NCBI RefSeq assembly: GCF_024722015.1
Contig: NZ_JANQBD010000010.1
Span: forward strand, 62,001 to 126,000
Length of the DNA stretch: 64,000 bases
Origin: Paenibacillus radicis (ex Xue et al. 2023)
GTDB lineage: Bacteria > Bacillota > Bacilli > Paenibacillales > NBRC-103111
Direction of reading: 5' to 3'
Shown here: in pieces, positions 1 through 9,043 of the stretch
How positions within the stretch are numbered: the stretch's first letter is position 1
Layout of the letters: every line of letters begins with the position of its first letter
Position numbers and translations under genes: made by a program
Notes under the pieces: generated by a model
Database searches by the model: none
The model's input: only the letters and a program-made list of their open reading frames with translations
Told to the model about the DNA's origin: nothing

Positions 1-327
1 GGGGAGGAAGCAGCCAATAAGTACAGCGCCAAGCCGGGACACAGTGAGCATGAGACAGGTCTGGCTATCGACGTTGCGGGAATCTCAGGGAAATGTGCAG
101 CTTCCGATTGTTTCGCAGCTACGAAAGAAGCCAAATGGCTGGATGAGAATGCGGCGGAGTTCGGCTTCATCATCCGTTACCCGAAGGGGAAAGAGTCCAT
201 CACGGGCTATCAATATGAGCCATGGCATTTGCGCTATGTAGGCACGGAGATGTCCAAGGAAATTGCTAAGCGGGGCGTAACAATGGAGGAATATTTAGGG
301 CAAGCGGTTCCTGTAAATAAACAGTAA
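1..327 (+). CDS. D-alanyl-D-alanine carboxypeptidase, VanY family (C-terminal part)
   Basis: The reading frame is open from base 1 and stops at 327, giving the last 108 residues of a protein that starts before the window. It contains GHSEHETGLAID near residues 13-24 and EPWHLRYVG near residues 73-81. These carry the His, Asp and His residues expected for zinc binding in the VanY/DacY (peptidase M15B) family, which removes the terminal D-Ala from peptidoglycan stem peptides outside the membrane. The N-terminal signal or anchor is not visible. A strong hairpin terminator follows. The family is clear; the physiological substrate is inferred. Confidence 0.88.
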   Translation, partial: GEEAANKYSAKPGHSEHETGLAIDVAGISGKCAASDCFAATKEAKWLDENAAEFGFIIRYPKGKESITGYQYEPWHLRYVGTEMSKEIAKRGVTMEEYLGQAVPVNKQ

Positions 328-373
328 AGCCCTATAATCCCTTACTTCAAATAAACGCTGATATTATAAAAAT

Positions 374-421
374 AAAAAGTTGGCCCTTTCACTATTAAGG
401 TGAACAAGGGGCCAACTTTTT
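374..421. terminator. Bidirectional intrinsic terminator
   Basis: AAAAAGTTGGCCC (374-386) pairs perfectly with GGGCCAACTTTTT (409-421). The stem is flanked by A and T runs, so it can end both the VanY-type gene on the plus strand and the convergent DoxX-like gene on the minus strand. Confidence 0.88.
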
Positions 422-461
422 GTTTTGTAACAAGGAAATAAACTCGCCATAGAAGCAGCTT

Positions 462-1463
462 TTAGGCAAAACGGTAGTAAATTAAAACAAATGAGGACAG
501 GACAAATATAAAATTAAGGGAAACGAACACCATCTGATCCAGCTTTGTTTTATGCATTTTGATAGGAGGTTTATAGAAGCTGACTCCTTCAATAATGAAG
601 ATGAGCAGCACGACGTGAATCATGAAATGACCGACCAATTCAGTCATGCCGAACAGCATCGTTGTAGATACGAAAATACCTGTTAACACAAGGGAAAGCA
701 AACGATTGAGTATTCCTACTACAAGCAGATAACCGACAACGAATTCAATGAACGCCGCCATCACGACAAACGCCTCAGGTGCGAAGCCGAAGGTTGGAAC
801 ACTATGCTGATGGATAATATCGATAGCCAGCGCTGGATACACCCACTTTTCCACCGCAACCCAGCATAGCGACAATCCGGTACCAAGGTAGAGGAACGGG
901 AAACCTAGAGCAGAAGCCTTCGTTTTATCCACAAGCAAAGTGCAGGCAATAGCCAGATAGAAGCCGTAATCCAGCATATGGAATAAACCGACTTTTATCG
1001 TCAAATCGATTAATAAATACAAAATAACGAGTGCCCCTGCTTTGGTAGCATAATGTTGCGGTATAAGCAGCAGTACGATCGCGACCCACAGAAGGACGGT
1101 CTGAAGCTGAGTTTGGATCGAAAATTCGGGTACGAATAGAGAACCGGACAACACTTGAATCGTCAGTGCAGCAGCTAATCCGTATTTAAGAATAAGGATC
1201 GAATATTTACGCAGCTGATCCAATTTGTTGTCGGCCGCTTGCATGAGCTTCCATTCACTTAACGCCGGCAAAATTTGTGCTAACAACGCAAGCAGCACAG
1301 CGACCATAATTGCAAGAAACATAAATAGAGGAGAAATAATATGGATAATACTCTCCTTCTGAGGGGGAAGCTCCGTGAACCACTTTACGTGTGCTTCCGC
1401 AGTCAACGGTGCTCCAAATCCGGCTGCGATGCCTATAAGGAGTAAGATGATAAGGGCTCTCAC
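462..1463 (-). CDS. DoxX-like multi-pass membrane protein
   Basis: This is a 333-residue integral membrane protein. An N-terminal hydrophobic stretch ending in AEAHVKWF looks like a signal peptide or first membrane segment. About eight further hydrophobic segments follow. The C-terminal third (roughly residues 205-300, with VEKWVYPAL, FVVGYLLVVG and ELVGHFMIH) resembles the DoxX/DoxD membrane fold. That family is linked in some bacteria to oxidoreductase or redox-stress functions, but nothing here shows a substrate. It lies downstream of the ArsR-type regulator on the same strand with an 88-base gap, so the two may be co-transcribed. No catalytic motif is visible; the family assignment is moderate and the function unknown. 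Confidence 0.6.
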   Translation of the reverse strand: MRALIILLLIGIAAGFGAPLTAEAHVKWFTELPPQKESIIHIISPLFMFLAIMVAVLLALLAQILPALSEWKLMQAADNKLDQLRKYSILILKYGLAAALTIQVLSGSLFVPEFSIQTQLQTVLLWVAIVLLLIPQHYATKAGALVILYLLIDLTIKVGLFHMLDYGFYLAIACTLLVDKTKASALGFPFLYLGTGLSLCWVAVEKWVYPALAIDIIHQHSVPTFGFAPEAFVVMAAFIEFVVGYLLVVGILNRLLSLVLTGIFVSTTMLFGMTELVGHFMIHVVLLIFIIEGVSFYKPPIKMHKTKLDQMVFVSLNFIFVLSSFVLIYYRFA

Positions 1464-1551
1464 AATATCTTCCTTTCAAAAAATACAAATAGATTCATAG
1501 ATTTTAATGTACCCCAATCACCCTGTTTACTCAAGGGTTCAAGCAGCCAGG

Positions 1552-2157
1552 TCACGACAATTTTTCCCACTTGGCCCACATTTCCCGCGGATTTAGCTCA
1601 TAAATTTCACTTTCCCTGTACATAAATTGATGCATAATAAATTCCCTGCGGATCGTTGCGAAATCGCCATGGAACTTCTTAATAAATTCATTGAGCTCCT
1701 GCTCGCTATACTTCCGGCCCTTTTCCAATTGGGATACCAGATGCTCGAGAACGATCAGTTTTTTCTTGAGCTGTGCAGGGATGTGCTTTAAAGTGCCTTC
1801 TGATGTGAAAAAGTTTCGAATAACGGATTCCATGAACAGTTTGCTTGATTCATCCAACGTACCGGCACCCCCTTCGGAATGAACTTGCTTGTAGATCAGA
1901 TCTAAGGCTGCCTGGGCATTATTCTTAATAAAATAATGATTCAGGGTAAAGTAAATCGTATTCTTGTCTCTGCGCTCATTAATCAGACTGGCTTCCCGAA
2001 GCTTGGCTGCGTGATGGGTAATAGTAGCAGGGGAGAGACTTAATTTCTCCGCAAGAACTTGACCGTTCAACTCTCCTTCAGAGAGCAGAATCAATATTCT
2101 TATTCGGGTCCGATCAGCCAGCGCCTTATGGTAGTTAACAACTTTATCTAACTGCAT
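1552..2157 (-). CDS. ArsR-family transcriptional regulator with DUF2087-like C-terminus
   Basis: The protein has 201 residues. Residues about 8-75 form a winged helix-turn-helix of the ArsR type (ALADRTRIRILILLSEGELNG, then LSLSPATITHHAAKLREASLI). The C-terminal half (EKGRKYSEQELNEFIKKFHGDFATIRREFI) resembles DUF2087, often fused to ArsR domains. The usual metal-binding Cys motif (CVC) of arsenic sensors is absent, so it is unlikely to sense metals that way. It is divergent from the P450 gene, and a palindromic candidate operator lies between them. Control of the P450 and of itself is an inference from this arrangement. Confidence 0.82.
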   Translation of the reverse strand: MQLDKVVNYHKALADRTRIRILILLSEGELNGQVLAEKLSLSPATITHHAAKLREASLINERRDKNTIYFTLNHYFIKNNAQAALDLIYKQVHSEGGAGTLDESSKLFMESVIRNFFTSEGTLKHIPAQLKKKLIVLEHLVSQLEKGRKYSEQELNEFIKKFHGDFATIRREFIMHQFMYRESEIYELNPREMWAKWEKLS

Positions 2158-2216
2158 AGTTTCAAAACACGCCCCTCTCTTAAATTATATTCAATCAAAG
2201 TTCTGATTTAATTATT

Positions 2217-2228
2217 ATCTAATTAGAT
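2217..2228. promoter_or_regulatory. Candidate ArsR operator palindrome
   Basis: ATCTAATTAGAT is a perfect 12-base palindrome in the AT-rich space between the divergent ArsR-type regulator and P450 genes, about 20 bases upstream of the P450 -35 box. ArsR proteins bind short palindromes as dimers, so it is a plausible operator. Its use is inferred. Confidence 0.4.
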
Positions 2229-2248
2229 GTTAATTAAATTAGTATTTT

Positions 2249-2278
2249 TTGTCAATAGTATTTCGTGTTTTGTAATAA
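2249..2278 (+). promoter_or_regulatory. Candidate sigma-A promoter of the P450 gene
   Basis: TTGTCA (2249-2254), an 18-base spacer and TAATAA (2273-2278) lie upstream of the P450 start. The hexamers fit the vegetative consensus well; no transcript start is known. Confidence 0.45.
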
Positions 2279-2345
2279 TTCCCTCGCAATGATCACATAG
2301 TAAACTGGTAAAAGCTGTGGGAACAAAGCCAAGGAGGTTATAAGT

Positions 2346-5300
2346 ATGACAATTTTAACTGGTCCACAAATTCCGCAACCCAAAACATACGGTCCGCTTG
2401 GCAACCTGCCTCTGATCGACAAAGAAAAGCCTGTACAATCAATGGTCAAGCTTGCCGAGGAGTTTGGTCCCATTTTTAGAATGGAAATGCCTGGGAGATC
2501 CATGGTTATTATATCGGATAATGAGCTGGTGGCCGATGCATGTGATGAATCGCGTTTTGATAAAAAGGTGCATCCGGCTTTAATGAATGTTCGCGCATTT
2601 ACGGGTGATGGGCTGTTCACGGCTCATACCGAGGAGCAGAATTGGCAGAAGGCGCATCATATATTGCTGCCGAGCTTTTCACAGCGGGCGATGCAGGGCT
2701 ACCATACGATGATGGTCGATATCGCCTTGCAGATGATCCAGAAATGGTCACGCTTGAACCCGGATGAGAGCATCGATGTTCCGGAGGATATGACGAGGCT
2801 GACGCTGGACACGATAGGTCTTTGCGGCTTCAATTACCGGTTCAACAGCTTTTACAGGGAGGAGCCGCATCCCTTTATTACGAGCATGGTCCGCTCGCTG
2901 CATGAAGCGATGAGCCAACTCCAGCGTCTCGGGCTGCAGGACAAGCTGATGGTGCTGACGAAGCGCCAATTCCGGCATGATATTCAGTCCATGTATACTT
3001 TGGTCGATAAGCTGATAGCCGAGCGCAGAGTACAGGGAAGCCAAGGTGTCGACGATCTGATGTCGCACATGCTTGAGGGAATCGACCGGGAAACCGGAGA
3101 GGGTCTGGATGACGAAAATATTCGCTACCAGATTATTACTTTCCTGATTGCCGGACATGAAACGACAAGCGGTCTATTATCTTTTGCGATCTATTATTTG
3201 CTGAAAAATCCGGAAAAGCTGCAAAAGGCTTACGAAGAAGTGGACCGCGTCATGACAGGGCCTATTCCCAGCTATGCGCAAGTTCGCGAGCTGCGCTACG
3301 TCCGTATGGTGCTGAGCGAAGCTCTGAGGCTGTGGCCTACGGCCCCCGCTTTCTCGCTATATGCGAAAGAGGATACGCTGCTGGCAGGCACTTATCCGAT
3401 GGCGAAGGGCGAGGCCGTGACTGTGCTTATCCCACAGCTTCATCGTGATAAGACCGCATGGGGTGAGGATGTCGAAGCATTCCGGCCTGAGCGATTCGAG
3501 GATCCTAGCCGGATACCTCATGACGCCTACAAGCCGTTCGGCAATGGCCAACGGGCATGCATCGGACAGCAGTTTGCGCTGCAGGAGGCAACGCTTGTGC
3601 TCGGGATGGTGCTGAAGCAATTTGAGCTGATTGATCATACAAATTACCAGCTGAAGGTGAAGGAAGCGTTGACACTGAAGCCGGATGGCTTTACAATCCG
3701 CGCCCGTCTCAGAGCGTCCTCCGCTTCCAGCACGGTAGTGCTCCCGGGATCAGCTGCTGCCTCATCGGCAACAGCTGTACTGCCCAAGGAGGAGCAATTG
3801 AGTGATGCTGCCACTGGGGTACAGGCCCACAATACGCCGCTGCTCATCCTGTACGGCTCTAACATGGGCACGGCCGAGGGCATTGCAAGAGAGCTGGCCG
3901 ATGCGGCCAAGCTGCAGGGCTTTAACTGCAACGTTGCGGCACTGAACGATAGAGCGGGCAAGCTGCCGAAGGAAGGAGCGGTGTTTATCGTAACCGCATC
4001 CTACAACGGCAAGCCTCCCAGCAGCGCCAGAGAATTCGTACAGTGGCTGGAAGATGCAGAAACCGGTGAGCTGAACGGTGTGAAGTATGCGGTGTTCGGC
4101 TGCGGCGATCACAACTGGGCGAGCACCTACCAGCATATTCCGCGCCTGATTGACGAGCAGCTTGCCGCCAAAGGCGCAACCCGTCTTGCCCAGCGGGGCG
4201 AAGGGGATGCCAGCAGCGATTTCGAGAAGCAGCTCGAAGACTGGCGCACCCGCCTGTGGCCCGAGGTAATGGGGCAGCTCGGCTTGCAGCTGAACATTAA
4301 GGCTGACAGCGAGCGAAGCACGCTTACGGTCCAATTCGTCAGTGGCTTTGTTGGTAACCCGCTGGCTGAATCGTATGAGGCGGTGCACGCCAAGGTATTG
4401 GAAAACCGCGAGCTGCAGGGAGCTGGCAGCGGACGCAGCACACGCCATCTGGAGATCGCACTGCCGGAAGGCATTGCATACCATGAAGGGGATCATCTTG
4501 GCGTGCTGCCGTGCAACCGTCCGGAGCTGGTGGATGAAGTGCTGCGCCGTTTCCGTCTGAACGGTAACGACCATCTCATCCTCAAGGCGAGCGGACGCAG
4601 CGCCGCACACCTGCCGCTAGACCGCCCCGTAAGCTTGCACGATCTGCTGTCACACAGCGTAGAGCTGCAGGAAGCGGCGAGTCGCGCCCAGCTGCGAGAG
4701 CTGGCGGCGTACACCGTCTGTCCGCCGCACCGCAAGGAGCCGGAAGCTATGCTTGCCGAGGAGGTTTACAAGGAGCAGATACTGAGCAAACGGATCACGA
4801 TGCTCGATCTGCTGAATCAATATGAGGCATGCGAGCTGCCGTTCGAACGGTTTATCGAGCTGCTACCGCCGCTGAAGCCTCGCTATTATTCGATCTCCAG
4901 CTCACCACGTGTCCAGCCGAATCAGGCAAGCATTACGGTCGGTGTTGTACGTGGACCGGCTCTGAGCGGGCGCGGCGAATACCGGGGTGTGGCATCGAAC
5001 CATCTTGCTGCGAGCGATGCAGGGAAGGATATAGTGATGTTCGTGCGGACACCGGAGTCTGGCTTTCAATTGCCCGATGATCCCCAAACGCCGATCATCA
5101 TGGTTGGCCCCGGAACGGGTGTGGCGCCATTCCGCGGCTTCCTTCAAGCACGAAGCGCCATGCAGCAAGAAGGGGCGAAGCTGGGAGAGGCGCATCTGTT
5201 CTTCGGCTGTCGCAGCGATGAGGACTACTTATACCGCGAGGAGCTGGAGCGGTTTCAGCAAGAAGGGATTGTGACGCTGCACTGCGCTTTTTCACGCAAA

Positions 5301-5549
5301 GCAGATGAAGCGAAAACATACGTCCAGCATCAAATGGGGCAATGCGGCAACGAGCTGATCGCAATACTTGATGGCGGAGGAAGACTCTATGTATGCGGGG
5401 ACGGCAGCCGGATGGCGCCGGATGTGGAGGCTTCACTTGAACAAGCGTATGCTGAAGCCCATGGCGTCGATGAAAGCAAGGCGAAGCAATGGCTGGACAG
5501 CCTGCAGAAAGACGGGCGTTACACCAAGGATGTGTGGGCGGGAGCGTAA
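2346..5549 (+). CDS. Self-sufficient cytochrome P450 / NADPH-P450 reductase fusion (CYP102 family)
   Basis: This 1067-residue protein has the length and domain order of P450 BM3. The N-terminal heme domain (about 1-460) contains AGHETTS (I helix) and [10 protein letters not shown] with the heme-ligand Cys near residue 405. After an Ala/Ser-rich linker come an FMN flavodoxin domain ([16 protein letters not shown], about residue 498), an FAD domain (RYYSISSSP, about 845) and an NADP-binding motif ([13 protein letters not shown], about 920). CYP102 enzymes hydroxylate or epoxidise long-chain fatty acids at sub-terminal positions, carrying electrons from NADPH through both flavins. The start is set by AAGGAGG shortly upstream. 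It is monocistronic, with its own terminator, and faces an ArsR-type regulator rather than the TetR-type FatR known for B. subtilis relatives. Confidence 0.96.
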   Translation: MTILTGPQIPQPKTYGPLGNLPLIDKEKPVQSMVKLAEEFGPIFRMEMPGRSMVIISDNELVADACDESRFDKKVHPALMNVRAFTGDGLFTAHTEEQNWQKAHHILLPSFSQRAMQGYHTMMVDIALQMIQKWSRLNPDESIDVPEDMTRLTLDTIGLCGFNYRFNSFYREEPHPFITSMVRSLHEAMSQLQRLGLQDKLMVLTKRQFRHDIQSMYTLVDKLIAERRVQGSQGVDDLMSHMLEGIDRETGEGLDDENIRYQIITFLIAGHETTSGLLSFAIYYLLKNPEKLQKAYEEVDRVMTGPIPSYAQVRELRYVRMVLSEALRLWPTAPAFSLYAKEDTLLAGTYPMAKGEAVTVLIPQLHRDKTAWGEDVEAFRPERFEDPSRIPHDAYKPFGNGQRACIGQQFALQEATLVLGMVLKQFELIDHTNYQLKVKEALTLKPDGFTIRARLRASSASSTVVLPGSAAASSATAVLPKEEQLSDAATGVQAHNTPLLILYGSNMGTAEGIARELADAAKLQGFNCNVAALNDRAGKLPKEGAVFIVTASYNGKPPSSAREFVQWLEDAETGELNGVKYAVFGCGDHNWASTYQHIPRLIDEQLAAKGATRLAQRGEGDASSDFEKQLEDWRTRLWPEVMGQLGLQLNIKADSERSTLTVQFVSGFVGNPLAESYEAVHAKVLENRELQGAGSGRSTRHLEIALPEGIAYHEGDHLGVLPCNRPELVDEVLRRFRLNGNDHLILKASGRSAAHLPLDRPVSLHDLLSHSVELQEAASRAQLRELAAYTVCPPHRKEPEAMLAEEVYKEQILSKRITMLDLLNQYEACELPFERFIELLPPLKPRYYSISSSPRVQPNQASITVGVVRGPALSGRGEYRGVASNHLAASDAGKDIVMFVRTPESGFQLPDDPQTPIIMVGPGTGVAPFRGFLQARSAMQQEGAKLGEAHLFFGCRSDEDYLYREELERFQQEGIVTLHCAFSRKADEAKTYVQHQMGQCGNELIAILDGGGRLYVCGDGSRMAPDVEASLEQAYAEAHGVDESKAKQWLDSLQKDGRYTKDVWAGA

Positions 5550-5594
5550 ATAGACATGGATAATTTACCGTATCGTATATAAAAGAACAGTCCA

Positions 5595-5627
5595 AAAGCC
5601 CTCCGAAATAATGAGAGGGCTTTAATA
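5595..5627 (+). terminator. Intrinsic terminator of the P450 gene
   Basis: AAAGCCCTC (5595-5603) pairs with GAGGGCTTT (5615-5623), followed by a T-rich tail. Confidence 0.8.
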
Positions 5628-5782
5628 TTGTCCAAGCTTATAATACATTCTAAGGGCGTAGATTTTTGTTAATAGACAATTATAGACTCCTCGATTATAC
5701 AGTACATCTGAAATTAGTCAGATTCATGACAAATAGGGTATACTTGGATTGTATTTGCATCATAAATAGAGGAGCGATAGGT

Positions 5783-6019
5783 TTGGAATTTTCAGCAGAT
5801 GATGTTGCCGGATGGATGATAGAGGAAGTGAAGTTTGCCGGGATACTGTATCAAAGCGACGCTGTAGAGCGGATTAAAGCTAAATTTGGCGAGCATTTTA
5901 TTTATGTGAATGAAAATGGGAATCCGTCCATATCCAAGGATGTCAAAAAAATATTCAAAAAGCTGCATGGTGGAAGGGTAGCTTGGGATAGGGACGGATT
6001 CTTCTGGGGCTGGACTTAA
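5783..6019 (+). CDS. Small conserved protein, DUF6953-like
   Basis: I place the start at the TTG at 5783, because GGAG lies eight bases upstream. The in-frame ATG at 5666 has no convincing ribosome binding site, and the residues it would add look unlike the rest. The resulting protein has 78 residues: a short helical N-terminus (SADDVAGWMIEEVKFAGILYQ), then FGEHFIYVNENGNPSI and a C-terminal WDRDGFFWGW. This pattern matches my recollection of the DUF6953 family, a short cytosolic protein of unknown function. It stands alone, converging on the map gene. No function is proposed. Confidence 0.65.
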   Translation: MEFSADDVAGWMIEEVKFAGILYQSDAVERIKAKFGEHFIYVNENGNPSISKDVKKIFKKLHGGRVAWDRDGFFWGWT

Positions 6020-6040
6020 TTTATTAAATTATTATCAGTC

Positions 6041-6790
6041 TTATTCCTGTTCTGTCAAAATAATCGGACCGTCCGCGGTAATAGCAATGGTATGCTCGTA
6101 TTGTGCGGACAATCGGCCGTCGGCTGTTCTTGCCGTCCAGTTATCAGAGTCGATAGTCATTTCATAAGTACCTTGGTTAAGCATGGGCTCAATGGTAATA
6201 ACCATACCTTCTTTGAGCCTGAAGCCTTTACCGGGTTTGCCGGTATGTGGGAAGTTAGGTTCCTCATGCACGGACCTACCAACCCCATGTCCTAATAGAT
6301 CACGAACTACAGAATAGCCGTTACGTTCGGCATGCTGCTGTAAAGCGTGCATCACATCTCCAATTCGATTGCCGACTACCGCGTGCTCAATTCCAATGTA
6401 GAGACATTCTTTGGTTACTTCCATCAAGCGTTTTGCTTCCTCGGACACATCTCCTACGGTGTAACACCAAGCCGAATCACCTACCCAGCCATCAGCAATT
6501 GCGACAATATCGATCGTGACGATGTCACCGTTCTTCAAAGGGACTTTGCTCGGGAACCCATGGGCAATGACATCATTGATGGATGCGCAGGTTGCGAATG
6601 GGTAACCCATAAAGCCTTTGGTAAATTGGCTTCCTCCCATTTCTGTAATTCGCTTTTCAACGTAATCGTTAATTTCGAGTGTAGTCACTCCTGGCTTGAT
6701 CATATGTGCAATTTCTTTATGGCAGGCCGCGACAATTTGCCCGGCTTTTTTCATTTGTTGAATTTCATCAATCGTTCTGAGAGTGATCAC
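6041..6790 (-). CDS. map: Methionine aminopeptidase, type I
   Basis: This 249-residue protein removes N-terminal Met from nascent proteins. The type I core is complete: HGFPSKVPLKNGDIVTIDIV and GDSAWCYTVG carry the two metal-binding Asp residues, LLGHGVGRSVHEEPNFPH the His, and ITIEPML plus the C-terminal YEHTIAIT the two Glu ligands. The start is GTG at 6790 with GGAGG eight bases upstream. It follows a TetR-type gene by three bases, so they form one operon away from the usual ribosomal-protein location of map. This suggests a second, accessory enzyme like B. subtilis MapB (YflG). Whether a housekeeping copy exists elsewhere cannot be seen here. Confidence 0.93.
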   Translation of the reverse strand: MITLRTIDEIQQMKKAGQIVAACHKEIAHMIKPGVTTLEINDYVEKRITEMGGSQFTKGFMGYPFATCASINDVIAHGFPSKVPLKNGDIVTIDIVAIADGWVGDSAWCYTVGDVSEEAKRLMEVTKECLYIGIEHAVVGNRIGDVMHALQQHAERNGYSVVRDLLGHGVGRSVHEEPNFPHTGKPGKGFRLKEGMVITIEPMLNQGTYEMTIDSDNWTARTADGRLSAQYEHTIAITADGPIILTEQE

Positions 6791-6793
6791 ATG

Positions 6794-7402
6794 TCATACC
6801 TCCAAAATTCCTTTTATTAATACATCTGCTGTAAAGTTAGCGTCAAACCGTTGGTTGTCATGTCCGGAATAAATGCTGAAAGCTCCAATCAGCGCACCGA
6901 GCAGCGTGTTAGCAGTCCGATGAGGATCGAGCTTGTTGGGCAACTCCTGCAAGCTAATGGCTTTTTGAATTAAAGTAACTACGGGCATATAAATAAATTT
7001 CTCGAACCGATTGTTGTATGCTTGCTGAATATCCGGTTCAAACATCGAAAAGTTCTCTGAAGCCTTCTTGTATATGGCAAAAGCCGCCCGGCTCTTCGTC
7101 CAGCTATCGGGTAAGCATTGCAGATAAGTATGTAGCAGGGACAGGGGGGACTGCGGCGCATTAAGCTGTTGGGCTGTTTCCTCCGCGGCGCTAAAGCCGG
7201 ATTCCATAATATCGTGAATCAGCAGATGTTTGTTATTGTAGTAATGATATACCGTTCCATAGCCTAATTGGGCTGCCTGGGCTACATCTCTAATATCCAG
7301 ATTCATGCCGTTTCTTATAAAAAGTAATTCAGCTGTTTCAATAATTTGCAGTTTTCTGCGCTCTCTGATTTCATCGTTCTGTTCCTTGGTTCTGGGAGAC
7401 AT
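6794..7402 (-). CDS. TetR/AcrR-family transcriptional regulator
   Basis: The protein has 202 residues. The N-terminal helix-turn-helix (about residues 14-62) has the TetR pattern IIETAELLFIRNGMNLDIRDVA, then LGYGTVYHYYNNK. The rest is a helical ligand-binding and dimerisation domain of unknown specificity. It is the first gene of an operon with map. Regulation of a methionine aminopeptidase by a TetR protein is unusual and is suggested only by the three-base spacing. Confidence 0.88.
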   Translation of the reverse strand: MSPRTKEQNDEIRERRKLQIIETAELLFIRNGMNLDIRDVAQAAQLGYGTVYHYYNNKHLLIHDIMESGFSAAEETAQQLNAPQSPLSLLHTYLQCLPDSWTKSRAAFAIYKKASENFSMFEPDIQQAYNNRFEKFIYMPVVTLIQKAISLQELPNKLDPHRTANTLLGALIGAFSIYSGHDNQRFDANFTADVLIKGILEV

Positions 7403-7490
7403 GGCTTCACCGCCTTTTTTTGTTTAGACCTGCAAAAATGTCGATAATAAAATAATACAGAAGTTCGATGACAATTTCAAGCCTTGCTGA

Positions 7491-7534
7491 CAAAAGAAAA
7501 AAGCTTCCGTAGGTTCATTAGCCTGTAGGAAGCT
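7491..7534 (-). terminator. Intrinsic terminator of the class II synthetase-like gene
   Basis: Read on the minus strand, AGCTTCC (complement of 7528-7534) pairs with GGAAGCT (complement of 7502-7508), followed by a T-rich run opposite 7491-7501. Confidence 0.75.
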
Positions 7535-7537
7535 GAT

Positions 7538-8476
7538 TTAAATAAGTCTGTCCAAACCAATGGCGCTGATCATCATTCTTTCCTTTTTGCTGCCGAGCAG
7601 CTTCTGCGACCAATCAACAAAGCCCCCATCGCCTATATTTAGCTCTTGTCCCTTTATAGTAACCGTAACCGTAAACTGCAGTCCTTTATAGTATTGATTT
7701 GAATTCTCATCCATGTTTACTATAACGGAAATTGCTGGAGCGGCTTCTTGGAGATGTTCACTTAATCTTTGAAGGAGCCCTTCGCTATCTGTATAACCGT
7801 CACGACGGTTTAATTTCACGGTTACATCGGTATGATATAAGGATGAAAAAATACTTTGATAAACCAATATATGTTCCAAAAGCGTCTGTTTTTCAAATGA
7901 ATAGGAACCTTTGTCCTTTCCGGAGCTAACCATTGCGTATAAATGAAAATGCGGGAGTAATCCGGGTCTATTAAAATTTTGGGCTCTTACATGCCGGTGT
8001 GTGGTGCTGAATCTTATGGGATTCACGTCATTAGCTGCCTTTTTTTCCTTTAATAAATCACAGATATGTAAGGCTAATAGATTGGTGGCATCGGCTACCA
8101 CCTCGGTTCCTCTTAAAGATGATATGATTTTATTCTGATCGGAAGTTGCGACTACAGAGCATGAGCCTAGCGGAGCGACAGGCGATAGCTGAATGGCTTG
8201 GTAGGAGGCTTGCTGCGCTATTGTAAGAATATGAAGCTCCAGCCGCTTAAGGGCGAGGGGATCCAGTTGTGCAGGCTGGACAAACCGGTTCGTCGAATAA
8301 GCTCTCAGCAAGTCGGCATACGATGTATCCAGAGTTCGTTGTCTGAACAGTTCGAGCAGCAAGGTGTTTAAGTCTGATAAGGAAAGCTCTTTACTGAGTT
8401 CGTCTAAAAGCTCCTGATTTCCCAGCTCGTCTAATATGCGCTTGATTGCTTTACTTGTTGGATTCATACCATTCAC
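7538..8476 (-). CDS. Uncharacterised protein resembling a class II aminoacyl-tRNA synthetase core
   Basis: I do not recognise a named family for this 312-residue protein. The N-terminal 80 residues are helical and Leu-rich. The middle (SPVAPLGSCSVVA, RGTEVVADATNLLAL, FSTTHRHVRAQ, LPHFHLYAMVSSG, FEKQTLLEHI) has the look of motif 2 in class II synthetase-like folds, with an Arg/His-rich strand followed by an aromatic strand. The end (GDGGFVDWSQKLLG, ISAIGLDRL) resembles motif 3, where GLDRL provides the ATP-binding Arg. Such stand-alone paralogues include HisZ-like and PoxA-like proteins. It is monocistronic. The similarity is read by eye and could be misleading. Confidence 0.5.
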   Translation of the reverse strand: MNGMNPTSKAIKRILDELGNQELLDELSKELSLSDLNTLLLELFRQRTLDTSYADLLRAYSTNRFVQPAQLDPLALKRLELHILTIAQQASYQAIQLSPVAPLGSCSVVATSDQNKIISSLRGTEVVADATNLLALHICDLLKEKKAANDVNPIRFSTTHRHVRAQNFNRPGLLPHFHLYAMVSSGKDKGSYSFEKQTLLEHILVYQSIFSSLYHTDVTVKLNRRDGYTDSEGLLQRLSEHLQEAAPAISVIVNMDENSNQYYKGLQFTVTVTIKGQELNIGDGGFVDWSQKLLGSKKERMMISAIGLDRLI

Positions 8477-8700
8477 CGTCTCCTTTTTTAAAATAGTATA
8501 TCGAGAATAGTTTGTGCAGCACTTTTTGCTGCGGATTGGTCATTAAACGAGATCGTAGGCGTTTCAACTCTATTATCCATTTTGTGGTAAACTATTGGCA
8601 ACATAAATTATCTGGACGGTGATAGTAATGGGGAGCAATGGATTGGATATATGTGAGTCAAAGCCTTCGAAAAGAACCCACTCTGCTCACAATTTGGTTG

Positions 8701-9000
8701 CTAGACATGTGCCACTTGATTGAGAGTGGCTGCTTCTTCTTCAGTCGCGTTCAAATGAATATACATTCCAAGGGCTATAGCCACTTTAATCAGTGTGTCA
8801 ACTCTAGGAATTTGTGAACTGTTTTCCAGTCGTGCTACCTGTGCTTGAGAAAGACCGGCCTTCTTGGCAACTTGATCTTGGGTTAATCCAAGCATTTTTC
8901 GCCGTCTGACAATATCAGCAACCATTCGCGCGATTTGTCGAATTGTTTCCGCTTCAATAGAATTTTCACCAATTTCTTCCATAAAATCATCGAACTTCAT
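8701..9000 (-). CDS. XRE-family antitoxin of a HigBA/RelE-type toxin-antitoxin locus
   Basis: The protein has 99 residues with a central Cro/C1 helix-turn-helix (residues about 35-80: LGLTQDQVAKKAGLSQAQVARLE, then PRVDTLIKVAIALGM). It is the downstream partner of the toxin gene, in the toxin-first order of HigBA. The start has a good GGAGGAAAG site. HigA-type antitoxins bind and neutralise the toxin and repress the shared promoter. Here the toxin is split by an insertion, so the antitoxin gene is separated by about 840 bases from the original promoter region. The gene itself looks intact. Confidence 0.85.
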   Translation of the reverse strand: MKFDDFMEEIGENSIEAETIRQIARMVADIVRRRKMLGLTQDQVAKKAGLSQAQVARLENSSQIPRVDTLIKVAIALGMYIHLNATEEEAATLNQVAHV

Positions 9001-9043
9001 TGTCTTTCCTCCATTTATATATCAGACTTCTAGTTTTTAACAG

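Noticed and set aside
3762..4610. Minus-strand frame of 282 codons inside the P450 fusion
   Set aside because: It lies wholly within the conserved FMN/FAD domains of a clear gene and has no recognisable motif.
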